A DNA stretch of 64,000 bases from NCBI RefSeq assembly GCF_050589705.1, contig NZ_JBNGOT010000008.1:124001-188000 (forward strand). Reading direction: 5' to 3'. The first letter of the stretch is position 1, and every line of letters starts with the position of its first letter. Source of the DNA: Sunxiuqinia rutila. GTDB lineage: Bacteria; Bacteroidota; Bacteroidia; Bacteroidales; Prolixibacteraceae. A program made the position numbers and the translations under genes. This document shows positions 1-8,270 of this stretch, in pieces. Under the pieces are notes generated by a model. That model was not told the origin of the DNA. It made no database searches and saw only the letters and a list, made by a program, of their open reading frames with translations.

Positions 1-54
1 TTCCACTTAGCTAATCATTTTAGTTGAGTATGATCAATTGGTCACGCAAGCGAC

Positions 55-85
55 TTTCGTTCTTCAAGAATATTTGATACTTTTA
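55..85 (+). promoter_or_regulatory. Bacteroidota-type promoter of the thiamine operon
   Basis: A TTTC at 55-58 and a TACTTTTA at 78-85 are separated by 19 nt, close to the Bacteroidota pattern TTTG-N19-TAnnTTTG. Transcription usually begins about 7 nt after the second box, near base 92, which is exactly where the first stem of the riboswitch starts. That agreement is the main support. The last base of the -7 box (A instead of G) is off consensus. Confidence 0.55.
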
Positions 86-91
86 CTGCAT

Positions 92-173
92 CTCGTTGGG
101 GGTGTCCGCCAATAGGCGGGCTGAGATTATACCCCGGAACCTGAAATGTATAATAACAGCGGAGGGAAACGAG
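92..173 (+). promoter_or_regulatory. TPP (thi-box) riboswitch
   Basis: The closing stem is a perfect 6-bp helix (CTCGTT at 92-97 with AACGAG at 168-173). Inside are the thi-box landmarks: a GGGGTGTCC strand, the GGCTGAGA core near 118-126, ACCCC, GAACCTGA near 137-144, a short variable arm, and the GCGGAGGGAAA 3' core at 159-169. The element senses thiamine pyrophosphate in the leader of the salvage genes that follow. An intrinsic terminator just downstream suggests control by transcription termination. Confidence 0.93.
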
Positions 174-212
174 GATTGTATTTCAATTGACGATTAATTG
201 AACGCTAAATAC

Positions 213-246
213 AAGCCGTTTCGCATTTCTGCGGAGCGGCTTTTCC
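213..246 (+). terminator. Riboswitch-linked intrinsic terminator
   Basis: Outer stem AAGCCG (213-218) pairs with CGGCTT (237-242); an inner CGCA/TGCG stem closes a 4-nt loop; a T-rich tract follows at 241-249. It lies between the TPP aptamer (end 173) and the thiM start at 297. It therefore fits the expression platform: ligand-bound aptamer, terminator formed, operon off. No clear anti-terminator pairing was worked out. Confidence 0.7.
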
Positions 247-296
247 TTTATAATCCCTTTAGCGGCAAGATTCGTTCGTTCCCAAAAATAAACGTC

Positions 297-1091
297 ATGA
301 TCAATTCAAAATCGATTTATGCTGATTTAACAGCTTTAAGAAAAAACGTCCCCTTGGTGCATAACATCACCAATTTTGTGGTTATGAATAATACGGCCAA
401 CGCCTTGCTTGCAGTTGGTGCCTCCCCGGTGATGGCTCACGCCATTGAAGAAGTCGCCGATATGGTCGGAATTGCCTCTTCATTAGTTATCAATATGGGA
501 ACCTTAAACCCACAATGGGTTGACGGCATGCTTCAGGCCGGAGCTGCAGCCAGGCAAAAAGGAATACCGGTAGTTTTCGATCCGGTTGGTGTAGGCGCTA
601 CTCCTTATCGGAATCAAGTAGCGACCCAAATTATAGCCACATGCCAACCAAGCATTATCCGCGGAAATGCCTCCGAAATCATGGCTTTGGCAAAAGAAAA
701 TATAGCCACAAAAGGAGTCGATAGCACCATCGCTGCCGATTCAGCTTTAGAAGCGGCCAAGCGTTTGGCCAATCAAACCGGAGCAGTGGTGGTCATTAGC
801 GGTGTGGAAGATTTCATCACGAATGGAGAACAGGTCATTTCCATTAAAAATGGCAGTACACTCATGCCCAGAGTAACCGGCATGGGCTGTACAGCATCTG
901 CCATCACCGGAGCCTTTGCCGCAATCAACGAAGACGCACTTCAGGCTGCAGCACACGCCATGGCTGTGATGGGAATTACCGGTGAGTTATCAGCAGCTAA
1001 AGTTGCCGGCCCGGGAAGTTTACAAACCGTCTTCATTGACACCTTGTATCAACTTTCCGAAGAAGAAATTACCAACACCTTTATCAATTAA
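297..1091 (+). CDS. thiM: Hydroxyethylthiazole kinase
   Basis: Phosphorylates 4-methyl-5-(2-hydroxyethyl)thiazole so that the thiazole half of thiamine can be salvaged; cytoplasmic, ribokinase-like fold. Using the ATG at 297 gives 264 residues, the usual ThiM length. A longer reading from a TTG at 198 would start upstream of the riboswitch terminator and is rejected. Diagnostic segments are VHNITNFVVMN near the N-terminus, the FDPVGVGA and GNASEI motifs in the middle, and VTGMGCTAS, which carries the catalytic cysteine of the anion hole. It is the first gene of a tight run thiM-thiE-tenA-thiL-thiD, with thiE starting 2 nt after its stop. The gene set lacks thiC/thiG/thiH, so the operon looks salvage-oriented. 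Confidence 0.95.
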   Translation: MINSKSIYADLTALRKNVPLVHNITNFVVMNNTANALLAVGASPVMAHAIEEVADMVGIASSLVINMGTLNPQWVDGMLQAGAAARQKGIPVVFDPVGVGATPYRNQVATQIIATCQPSIIRGNASEIMALAKENIATKGVDSTIAADSALEAAKRLANQTGAVVVISGVEDFITNGEQVISIKNGSTLMPRVTGMGCTASAITGAFAAINEDALQAAAHAMAVMGITGELSAAKVAGPGSLQTVFIDTLYQLSEEEITNTFIN

Positions 1092-1093
1092 CT

Positions 1094-1723
1094 ATGATTC
1101 CTTTTGATTTGAGCCTCTACCTGGTAACCGATCGCGATTTGTCGAAAGGAAGGCCATTGGAATACATTGTTTCCGAAGCAGTGAAAGGAGGCGTCACCAT
1201 GGTTCAGCTCCGCGAAAAAGACTGTTCATCCCGCGACTTTTATGAGCTTGGAATTCGGTTAAAAAGGTTACTCAAACCACAGAATATTCCGCTCATCATT
1301 AACGACCGCCTAGACATCGCCTTGGCCGTTGACGCAGATGGGTTGCACATTGGACAAAGCGATTTGCCTTGCGAGATTGCCCGGCAATTTCTGGGGAAAA
1401 ATAAAATTCTGGGGCTATCAGTAGAAACCATTCAACAGGTTGAAGAAGCCAATGCTTTAGATATCGACTACATCGGAATTTCGCCCGTATTTGCCACCCC
1501 GACCAAAACAGATACGTTCACCCCATTTGGGCTCGAAGGCGTAAAAGCCAGCTGTGCATTATCCAAACATCCTGCTGTAGCCATTGGCGGAATAAACCTT
1601 GAAAACACCGCGGAGATCATTGCCAAAGGAGCTGACGGAGTTGCTGTTGTTTCGGCCATCTCGTCAGCGGATAGTCCCATGAAAGCCGCAGCATCATTAA
1701 AAAAATTAATTGTTAAAAAATAA
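1094..1723 (+). CDS. thiE: Thiamine-phosphate synthase
   Basis: Joins HMP pyrophosphate to thiazole phosphate to give thiamine phosphate; TIM-barrel enzyme of 209 residues, a normal length. Visible family motifs: YLVTDRD at the N-terminus, MVQLREKD (pyrophosphate binding), LIINDRLDIALAVDADGLHIGQ, and the phosphate-binding AIGGIN followed by ADGVAVVSAI. It starts 2 nt after thiM and ends 4 nt before the chosen tenA start, so the genes are presumably translated from one message under the TPP riboswitch. Confidence 0.96.
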   Translation: MIPFDLSLYLVTDRDLSKGRPLEYIVSEAVKGGVTMVQLREKDCSSRDFYELGIRLKRLLKPQNIPLIINDRLDIALAVDADGLHIGQSDLPCEIARQFLGKNKILGLSVETIQQVEEANALDIDYIGISPVFATPTKTDTFTPFGLEGVKASCALSKHPAVAIGGINLENTAEIIAKGADGVAVVSAISSADSPMKAAASLKKLIVKK

Positions 1724-1727
1724 AGCT

Positions 1728-2375
1728 ATGAAATGGAGTAAAGAAGCCTGGGAAACCTGTAACCCTGTCTATAACCAAATATTAAAATTACCTTTTTTGA
1801 ACGAACTGATGGAAGGAACACTTCCAAAGGAAAAGTTCTTTTTTTACTTGCAGCAGGATGCTTTTTACCTTGCCGAGTATGGAAAAATTTTAGCAGGCAT
1901 TGCCGCAAAACTTGACTGCAAAGAGTGGCGCGAAGATTTTCTTTCATTCTCTTCAGATACCGTCACCGTAGAACAAGCCTTGCACGAATCGTACCTAAAA
2001 GGAGCAAGCGGAGAAGCAACGCCTTCTCCAACCTGCACGCTTTACACCGGACATATGCACCAACAGCTGGCCAGCGGATCGGTTGAAAATGCCTTAGCTG
2101 CTATATTGCCTTGCTTCTGGGTTTACAAAGAAGTGGGCGATTATATCTTGGCCAACCAGACAAAAGGAACAAATCCTTACCAGGAATGGATCAATACTTA
2201 TGGTGGAGAAGAGTTTGCTCTTGCCGTAAAAAAGGCAGTTGCCATTTGCGATGAAGCTGCGCAAAACACAACACCAGCAAAACGCCAGGCGATGACGAAG
2301 GCCTTTGAGCTGTCCTTTAAAATGGAATGGATGTTTTGGCACAGTGCTTGGCAGCAAGAGCAATGGCCTGTCTGA
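1728..2375 (+). CDS. tenA: TenA-type thiaminase II (aminopyrimidine aminohydrolase)
   Basis: TenA proteins hydrolyse aminopyrimidine breakdown products of thiamine to HMP, recycling the pyrimidine half. The ATG at 1728 gives 215 residues, matching the family; the upstream TTG at 1710 would overlap thiE and is not needed. The active-site cysteine sits in PCFWVYKEVG (family form PCxWxYxEIG) and the C-terminal catalytic glutamate in SFKMEWMFW. The helical-bundle N-terminus (FFYLQQDAFYLAEYGKIL) is typical. With ThiM it makes the operon a salvage route for both halves of thiamine. Confidence 0.93.
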   Translation: MKWSKEAWETCNPVYNQILKLPFLNELMEGTLPKEKFFFYLQQDAFYLAEYGKILAGIAAKLDCKEWREDFLSFSSDTVTVEQALHESYLKGASGEATPSPTCTLYTGHMHQQLASGSVENALAAILPCFWVYKEVGDYILANQTKGTNPYQEWINTYGGEEFALAVKKAVAICDEAAQNTTPAKRQAMTKAFELSFKMEWMFWHSAWQQEQWPV

Positions 2376-2428
2376 CAGAACAATTAATGAATTTTAGAGG
2401 CATCAAAACTGAGGATAAAAGAAAAACC

Positions 2429-3430
2429 ATGGAATTAAAAGAAATAGGAGAGTTCGGTTTTATCGAACGTTTTTCACCCGAGTTTAAATCGCTGCTGACC
2501 AAAAACGTCTTTGGCATTGGTGATGATTGCGCCATTCTACCAATGAATGACACCGAAGATCTGCTGGTTACCACCGATATGCTGATTGAGGATATTCACT
2601 TTTTGCGTGAAAAAATCACCCCTTGGCAACTGGGCTACAAATCGGTTGCTGTTAACCTGAGTGATTTAGCTGCTATGGGAGCAACGCCAATTGGGACTTT
2701 TCTGTCCATCGCCATTCCTCCGGGAGTCGATGTTGAATACCTGGATAAACTGATGAAAGGCTACCACGCCATTTCGGATCGCTACCAAACTCCGCTTTTA
2801 GGAGGTGACACCACCAAATCCGTTAAACATTTGGCCATTAATGTTTGTGCCATTGGGAAGTGCCCCAAAGGACAGGCCAAATTACGTTCTGGCGCACAAG
2901 CAGGCGATGTGGTTTGTGTTACCGGCTCATTGGGGGATTCGGCAGGTGGGCTGCAGGTTCTGCTCAACCAGCTGGAATCAAACGAGGATACGGATTACCT
3001 TTTGAAAAAGCACCACCAGCCAGAACCCAGGATTGAACAAGGAGAAGCTCTGGTCAATCTCAACGGGGTTCATAGTATGATGGACATTTCAGATGGAATT
3101 GCTTCCGACCTAAAACATATCCTGAAAGCTTCCAGGAAAAGAGCCAGAGTTGATTTGAACAAGCTGCCGACCTCACCACAACTGAAGCGGGTGAGCCAGG
3201 AACAAAACTGGCAACTGGAAGAATTGGCAGTTGGTGGTGGCGAAGACTACGAATTGCTGTTTACCCTCGAATCCAGTCAGCTTGAACCATTACAAAGGCT
3301 ATTTCAAGAACAGTTTGGCCAAACCGTTTTCCCAATCGGGGTCATTGAGGAAGGAAAACCGGAGATTCACTGGTTCAAAGATGGAAAAGAAGCTCAATTT
3401 GGGAAAACCGGTTTTAATCATTTTCAATAA
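2429..3430 (+). CDS. thiL: Thiamine-monophosphate kinase
   Basis: Phosphorylates thiamine monophosphate to the cofactor thiamine pyrophosphate. The ATG at 2429 gives 333 residues and an N-terminus (ELKEIGEFGFIERF) like that of other ThiL proteins; an in-frame ATG at 2387 is possible but adds a charged, unconserved tail. ATP/Mg-binding acidic motifs are visible: GIGDDCAI, VTTDMLIEDIHF, LGGDTTKS, MDISDGIASDL and GGGEDYELLF. It follows tenA by about 50 nt in the same operon. The product is also the riboswitch ligand, so the enzyme closes the feedback loop. Confidence 0.95.
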   Translation: MELKEIGEFGFIERFSPEFKSLLTKNVFGIGDDCAILPMNDTEDLLVTTDMLIEDIHFLREKITPWQLGYKSVAVNLSDLAAMGATPIGTFLSIAIPPGVDVEYLDKLMKGYHAISDRYQTPLLGGDTTKSVKHLAINVCAIGKCPKGQAKLRSGAQAGDVVCVTGSLGDSAGGLQVLLNQLESNEDTDYLLKKHHQPEPRIEQGEALVNLNGVHSMMDISDGIASDLKHILKASRKRARVDLNKLPTSPQLKRVSQEQNWQLEELAVGGGEDYELLFTLESSQLEPLQRLFQEQFGQTVFPIGVIEEGKPEIHWFKDGKEAQFGKTGFNHFQ

Positions 3431-3446
3431 TTTCTAAATCGTAATA

Positions 3447-4271
3447 ATGAACTATAAACGAGTTTTAAGCATTGCCGGAAGTGATCCCAGTGGTGGCGCC
3501 GGCATTCAGGCCGACCTAAAGGCAATTTCAGCTTGTGGCTGTTTTGCAACAACGGCTATCACCGCCATTGTTGATGAAAACACGGTTGGGGTTTATGGCG
3601 TCCACCCTGTCCCAATCGATTTTGTAAAAGGACAGATCAAATCAGTTTTGGAAGATGTTGGAACTGATGCCATAAAAATTGGGATGTTGCACTCTTCGGA
3701 ACTCATCCGTGCAGTTAAAGAGGCCATCCTGCCACATCAGGTCAACAATATTGTTCTGGATCCGGTTATGGTAGCCACCTCTGGCGACAAACTTCTACAA
3801 GACGAAGCCATTGCAACCTTACAACAAGAGCTGATTCCAATGGTGCGGGTAATCACCCCCAATATTCCGGAAGCAGAAATCTTGTCCGGCCTAAAAATCA
3901 ACCAGCAAGCTGATTTGAAAAAAGTTGCCAAGGCCTTATCCTGCCAGCAAACCGTTTCCGTTTTGCTCAAAGCAGGACACTTAACGGATAATGAGCTTAT
4001 CGACGTGTTTTACAATGCTGAAACGGATGAGTTTCTGGAGCTTTCATCAAAACGGATCAATACCCGGAACACGCACGGAACAGGCTGCACCTTTTCTTCG
4101 GCATTGGCCGCTTTCCTGGCTAAACAAGAATCGCTGAACGATGCAGTGACTCATGCAAAACAGTACATCAATCAAGCCATTGAAAAAGGAGCTGCCTACC
4201 AAATCGGCAAAGGCAACGGGCCTGTTCATCATTTCCACAACCTTTGGAAAGAAGAACCACAATTGGTTTGA
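3447..4271 (+). CDS. thiD: Bifunctional hydroxymethylpyrimidine/phosphomethylpyrimidine kinase
   Basis: Phosphorylates HMP twice to HMP-PP, the pyrimidine substrate of ThiE; 274 residues, ribokinase fold. Motifs: SIAGSDPSGGAGIQADLK at the N-terminus (substrate lid), IKIGMLHS, DPVMVATSG, TPNIPEAE, and NTHGTGCTFSSAL with the catalytic cysteine. Last gene of the thiamine operon, 16 nt after thiL, with a strong terminator hairpin 21 nt after its stop. Confidence 0.96.
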   Translation: MNYKRVLSIAGSDPSGGAGIQADLKAISACGCFATTAITAIVDENTVGVYGVHPVPIDFVKGQIKSVLEDVGTDAIKIGMLHSSELIRAVKEAILPHQVNNIVLDPVMVATSGDKLLQDEAIATLQQELIPMVRVITPNIPEAEILSGLKINQQADLKKVAKALSCQQTVSVLLKAGHLTDNELIDVFYNAETDEFLELSSKRINTRNTHGTGCTFSSALAAFLAKQESLNDAVTHAKQYINQAIEKGAAYQIGKGNGPVHHFHNLWKEEPQLV

Positions 4272-4292
4272 CACCATGCCCAAAGGCAAAAA

Positions 4293-4326
4293 AAAAGCGG
4301 AGTGAAAATCCATTCACTCCGCTTTT
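4293..4326. terminator. Bidirectional terminator between thiD and deaD
   Basis: A 12-bp stem (AAGCGGAGTGAA with TTCACTCCGCTT) with a 6-nt loop, an A-run on the left and a T-run on the right. It serves the converging thi operon (plus) and helicase gene (minus), whose stop codon is only a few bases away. Confidence 0.9.
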
Positions 4327-4329
4327 GCT

Positions 4330-6054
4330 TTATCTTTTTGTCCGCTTGCGTTTGGCCCTTGGCTGGTCCATGGCGGTTTTCTTTTTCTTCTTAATTTTCG
4401 GAACCGACACGCGCTCTTCGCCCGTCACTCGGTCAACCTCCAAAGAATGGCCATCCAATGAAGACTGGTTCATCGATTGAATCAATTCCTTTTCAAAACG
4501 ACTATCGATCTCGAAGAAGGAGAATTTACGTTGAATATCGATTTTGCCAATTTCAACATTTTTCCGTTTCGAGTGCTCATTAATCAAGCCTAACAGGCGT
4601 GAAGCATTCAGGTTTTGCTTTTTACCCGCATTGATAAACAGGCGGCTAAAGTTCATTCCATTGTCGTTGTAGTCATTTCCACGATCACCACGCCGGCCAC
4701 GCTTATCTCCACCCTTGCGTTCCTGTCCGCGAACGTTCAGGTCCGGTGCATTTTTATAGTATGCTAAGAAGCGGTTAAATTCAGCCGAAACAAATCGCTT
4801 GAGTATTTCCTCGCTGTTCAATCCTTCAAACTTCGCCATAATGGCCGGCATGTAAGGATCAATTTTAGAGTCATTCACTTCAACCTGCGCTACTTTTTCT
4901 GCCAGGTGCATCAACTGAACTTCACAGATTTCTTCTCCTCCCGGAACGTCTTTCCGCTCGAAGCGCTTATTGAAGATTTTCTCAATATGTCTCAGTTTTC
5001 CGGTTTCACGCATGTGTAAAATAGAAACTGAGATTCCACTTTTCCCAGCTCTACCGGTACGTCCACTACGGTGAATGTATGCTTCCGGATCATCGGGCAA
5101 GCTGTAGTTAATAACATGGCTCAGGCTATTCACATCAAGCCCACGTGCTGCCACGTCGGTTGCTACCAACATCTGCAATTGCCCCGTACGAAAACGGTTC
5201 ATCACATAATCGCGCTGTGCCTGCGACAAGTCGCCATGCAAAGCATCCGCATTATAACCATCTTCCATCAGCTTTTCTGCCACATCACGTGTTTCCATAC
5301 GAGTACGACAGAAAACAATAGCATAACAGTTGGGGTAGTTGTCAGCCACTCGTTTCAAAGTAGCATATTTATCTTTGGCCTGAACCACGTAATAATGATG
5401 CTCCACATTTGCTGCACCTTCATTTTTACGTCCTACTGAAATTTCCTCAGGAGAATGTAAATATTTGTTGGTCATGTTGGAAATCTCACGAGGCATAGTC
5501 GCCGAAAAAAGCAAGGTTTGCTTGATGGCCGGTGTCTCTGCTAAGATTGCATCCAACTCTTCCTTAAAACCCATGTTTAGCATTTCATCCGCCTCATCCA
5601 ATACCATCCATCGAATCTGACTAACGTTTAACACCTTACGGCGAATCAAGTCATGTACACGCCCGGGGGTTCCTACAACCACCTGGCCGCCACTGCGCAA
5701 CTCACGAATTTGCTTACTGATATCGGCACCACCATAAACGGCAATGTTTTTAAACCCACGTAGGTTCTTGGAAAAAGCATCCAAATCGCGACTAATCTGC
5801 AAACACAGCTCGCGCGTTGGGCACAAAATCAAAGCCTGAATATCTTTTTTAGTCACATCACAATTGTGAAGAACAGGCAACCCAAAAGCAGCTGTTTTTC
5901 CCGTACCTGTTTGCGCTAAAGCAATCAAGTCGTTTTTGTTATTGATAAGATGTGGAATTGTTTTCTCCTGAATAGGAGTAGGTTGCTCAAAGCCCATTTC
6001 TGAAATGGCGCTAAGCAGTTCGGGTTTGAGACCCGTCTGTTCAAATGTCATCAT
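4330..6054 (-). CDS. deaD: DEAD-box ATP-dependent RNA helicase, DeaD/CsdA-like
   Basis: Unwinds structured RNA; DeaD/CsdA proteins act in ribosome assembly and RNA turnover, often in the cold. The 574 residues show all core motifs in order: Q motif (PTPIQEKTIP), Walker A AQTGTGKT, PTREL, DEAD, SATMP, ATDVAARGLD and HRSGRTGRAG. After a linker rich in R/G/D near residues 445-465, the C-terminus (about 475-555) resembles the DbpA/CsdA RNA-binding RRM-like domain, and the protein ends in a basic tail (KKKKK, then RAKRKRTKR). Divergent from the small membrane protein gene at 6507 and convergent with thiD. Confidence 0.93.
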   Translation of the reverse strand: MMTFEQTGLKPELLSAISEMGFEQPTPIQEKTIPHLINNKNDLIALAQTGTGKTAAFGLPVLHNCDVTKKDIQALILCPTRELCLQISRDLDAFSKNLRGFKNIAVYGGADISKQIRELRSGGQVVVGTPGRVHDLIRRKVLNVSQIRWMVLDEADEMLNMGFKEELDAILAETPAIKQTLLFSATMPREISNMTNKYLHSPEEISVGRKNEGAANVEHHYYVVQAKDKYATLKRVADNYPNCYAIVFCRTRMETRDVAEKLMEDGYNADALHGDLSQAQRDYVMNRFRTGQLQMLVATDVAARGLDVNSLSHVINYSLPDDPEAYIHRSGRTGRAGKSGISVSILHMRETGKLRHIEKIFNKRFERKDVPGGEEICEVQLMHLAEKVAQVEVNDSKIDPYMPAIMAKFEGLNSEEILKRFVSAEFNRFLAYYKNAPDLNVRGQERKGGDKRGRRGDRGNDYNDNGMNFSRLFINAGKKQNLNASRLLGLINEHSKRKNVEIGKIDIQRKFSFFEIDSRFEKELIQSMNQSSLDGHSLEVDRVTGEERVSVPKIKKKKKTAMDQPRAKRKRTKR

Positions 6055-6460
6055 TGTATTTATTTAACCGAAAAGCAACACGCTTTCCGAACCCAATAAG
6101 CACTGATGACAATAAAATTTACTTTTCAATACACCCCTATGCCACCGATGCCAAAAATTGAGCTGCAAAGATAGGTTAATTTTCCAGACCTGACTCCTGC
6201 GGCTTCCTCATGTAAATTTCCTGTTAAGGCACACAAACACAAACCACACCAAACAACTACAGCAGAACACATTACAGCAAGCAAAACAATAACCAACAAA
6301 CAACGACCAGACTGCTAAATCATCAATTATTGCATTTTATGGAAGGTTTGGAAGCCCTCAGAAAGTCAGTAACCCGATTCAAATTGAAAAACTTTGAACC
6401 AACCGTCAACAAAAAAGACAGACAAAAATCTATGCTGAAATAATTCAGCAAACCAAATGC
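6055..6460 (-). promoter_or_regulatory. Upstream region of deaD with a -7 box
   Basis: A minus-strand TATCTTTG (6166-6173, seen as CAAAGATA on plus) fits the -7 box and would give a leader of about 105 nt for the helicase; no good -33 box is in register. Further upstream, 6226-6310 is strongly biased to A and C on the plus strand with few G residues. Apart from these no gene is seen in the 450-bp gap. Confidence 0.5.
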
Positions 6461-6490
6461 TTTGGAATTAAGTTTATATCCTTAGTTTTG
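6461..6490 (+). promoter_or_regulatory. Promoter of the small membrane protein gene
   Basis: TTTG at 6461-6464, an 18-nt spacer and TAGTTTTG at 6483-6490 match the Bacteroidota promoter consensus at every defined base. Predicted start of transcription is near 6497, about 10 nt before the ATG at 6507. Confidence 0.75.
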
Positions 6491-6506
6491 ATCTAAAGAA
6501 GTTGAA

Positions 6507-6755
6507 ATGACCATTGTACTCGTTGCCCTTTGTGTTTTTATTTTGAATATCCCTTTTGGCTACCTTCGCTCCAAGCACAAAAAGTTCAGCCTGATGTGGT
6601 GGCTTTATATTCACATTCCGGTTCCCTTTGTCATATTGCTCCGCATATACAGCGATATTGGCTTTGCTTTTTACACCTATCCGATTCTTGTCGGTGCATT
6701 TTTTGCCGGCCAACTGACTGGAAGACTCTGCTTTGCCCCACGATCAAAAAACTAA
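6507..6755 (+). CDS. Small integral membrane protein of unknown function
   Basis: 82 residues with no recognised enzymatic motif. Two or three hydrophobic helices are visible: TIVLVALCVFILNIPFG (residues 2-18), a central WWLYIHIPVPFVILLRIY stretch, and FYTYPILVGAFFAGQLTG near the C-terminus, linked by a basic loop (RSKHKKF). Basic residues at both the loop and the tail suggest they face the cytoplasm. It is monocistronic, has its own good promoter and stands between deaD (divergent) and the cheB operon end. A minus-strand reading of the same region is judged a shadow. Confidence 0.75.
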   Translation: MTIVLVALCVFILNIPFGYLRSKHKKFSLMWWLYIHIPVPFVILLRIYSDIGFAFYTYPILVGAFFAGQLTGRLCFAPRSKN

Positions 6756-6853
6756 GTTAGCAGTACGTTTTATTGCCTGTTGCTACCCACAAGGCCAGTC
6801 ATTTTTCGACATACCAAACCCGAATTACCCGAACCCCAAAAGGCTGGTTCATC

Positions 6854-7432
6854 TTACTCAACTGTCTTTTTTGAACTGGCCAATTCTACAAGCTTGGCGG
6901 GAATAGCTTCAAGACTGAGCCTGATTTCGGGCTGAGCTATTTTTAAGGCAAAGCGCGGCATAATCGGGGCAATAGCATGACAAGGGTCCTGAACGATTGT
7001 TTTCCCTCCAAAGCTTTTGATAGTCTTCAGGCCTTCAGCACCATCAGAATTGGCGCCGGTAAGTATCAGGCCAATAAGCTCGTGTTGATAGGCCCAGGCA
7101 GCCGACTCAAAAAGGATGTCGATAGAGGGGCGCGAATAATTCAGTTTTTCATCCGTCGACAAGGAAAAGGTCCGGTCATCTTCAACCAACAAATGGTAGT
7201 TTGGCGGTGCAAAATAAATGTGTCCGGGTAAAACAGGCTCCTTACTTTCGGCTTCTTTTACCTGCAAAGTACAAAGCTCATTTAAAAGCCGTATAAACGT
7301 ATCATTCTTATGCTCGCCAATGTGCAAAACGACAATGACGGGCAACGGAAAATCTTCGGGCAGCTGAGGCAGTATAAGCTTCAGTGCTTCCAAGCCGCCA
7401 TAGGAGGTACCAACAACTATTGCTTTATACAT
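6854..7432 (-). CDS. CheB-type protein-glutamate methylesterase domain protein
   Basis: 192 residues covering only the CheB catalytic domain: no receiver domain is attached. The Ser-His-Asp triad is visible as S in VGTSYGG, H in VVLHIGEH and D in LTGANSDGAEG. In chemotaxis CheB removes methyl groups from glutamates of chemoreceptors. Its start overlaps the end of cheR by 8 nt and the two follow hybrid kinases, with no chemoreceptor gene in sight. The substrate is therefore unclear; modification of the neighbouring kinases or a non-motility pathway is possible (inference). Confidence 0.88.
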   Translation of the reverse strand: MYKAIVVGTSYGGLEALKLILPQLPEDFPLPVIVVLHIGEHKNDTFIRLLNELCTLQVKEAESKEPVLPGHIYFAPPNYHLLVEDDRTFSLSTDEKLNYSRPSIDILFESAAWAYQHELIGLILTGANSDGAEGLKTIKSFGGKTIVQDPCHAIAPIMPRFALKIAQPEIRLSLEAIPAKLVELASSKKTVE

Positions 7433-8270
7433 TCAACTTCTTTTTAAAAATTTTCTGCTTATCATCCAGAGCGACAAACCGATTTTCAACCGTCGAAAAT
7501 TTCAGGCTTTCTTTACTTCCCAGGCACAAATAGCCGGCAGGCACCAAACTTTCTGTCAACAAATTCAGCACTTTATCCTGAAGCATCTTATCAAAATAGA
7601 TCAACACATTCCGGCACATAACCAGGTTCACTTCAGCAAAAACACCATCGGTAACCAAATTATGGTCGGCAAAAACAATCCGTTTGGAAAGCTCCTTTTT
7701 AAACATGACCGATCCATACATTGAATTGTAATAATCCGATAACTTTCCCTTTCCGCCTGATAGCTGGTAATTGCGCTCATACAGCTCCATGTCGGCTTTC
7801 TGATAAACCCCTTCTTTTGCAATTTCCAGCACCTTTCGGTTAAAGTCGGTGGCATAAAACTGGCAACGCTCCAGCAAGCCTTCTTCCTGCAGCAAAATAG
7901 CCAGCGAATATACTTCCTCTCCCGTGGCACAGCCGGCATGCCACACCTTAAAATAGGTGTAAGTTTTGAGTTTGGGAACAATGTTCTCGCGAAACGAGCG
8001 GTAAAAATCCGGATCACGAAACATCTCGGTGACATTAATGGAAAGATCTTCCAGAAAGTCCCGAAAAAAATCCGGGTCACGCAAAACCTTATTTTGTAAT
8101 TCCGACACGGTTTCCAGCCGGCACAAACTCAGCCGGTTTAAAACCCGCCTGCGAATATGGGCTTTGCTGTAATTTCTGAAATCATAGCCGTATTTCTGGA
8201 AAATCCCTTCCAAAAGCAGCTGCAATTCGATGGTCAACAAGTCGGCATTGGCATCACTATAGGCACTCAT
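7425..8270 (-). CDS. CheR-type protein-glutamate methyltransferase
   Basis: 281 residues: an N-terminal CheR helical domain (about 1-75) and a SAM-dependent methyltransferase domain. The SAM-binding motif reads AGCATGEEVYSLAILL (canonical GCSTGEEPYS), with the later NLVMCRNVLIYFD motif. Methylates glutamates of signalling proteins, opposing CheB. It overlaps the upstream hybrid kinase gene by 14 nt and the downstream cheB by 8 nt, so the three are translationally linked. Confidence 0.93.
   Translation of the reverse strand: MSAYSDANADLLTIELQLLLEGIFQKYGYDFRNYSKAHIRRRVLNRLSLCRLETVSELQNKVLRDPDFFRDFLEDLSINVTEMFRDPDFYRSFRENIVPKLKTYTYFKVWHAGCATGEEVYSLAILLQEEGLLERCQFYATDFNRKVLEIAKEGVYQKADMELYERNYQLSGGKGKLSDYYNSMYGSVMFKKELSKRIVFADHNLVTDGVFAEVNLVMCRNVLIYFDKMLQDKVLNLLTESLVPAGYLCLGSKESLKFSTVENRFVALDDKQKIFKKKLNV

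Noticed and set aside
198..296. Extended N-terminus of ThiM from a TTG start
   Set aside because: The extension covers the riboswitch terminator and adds 33 residues absent from the family.
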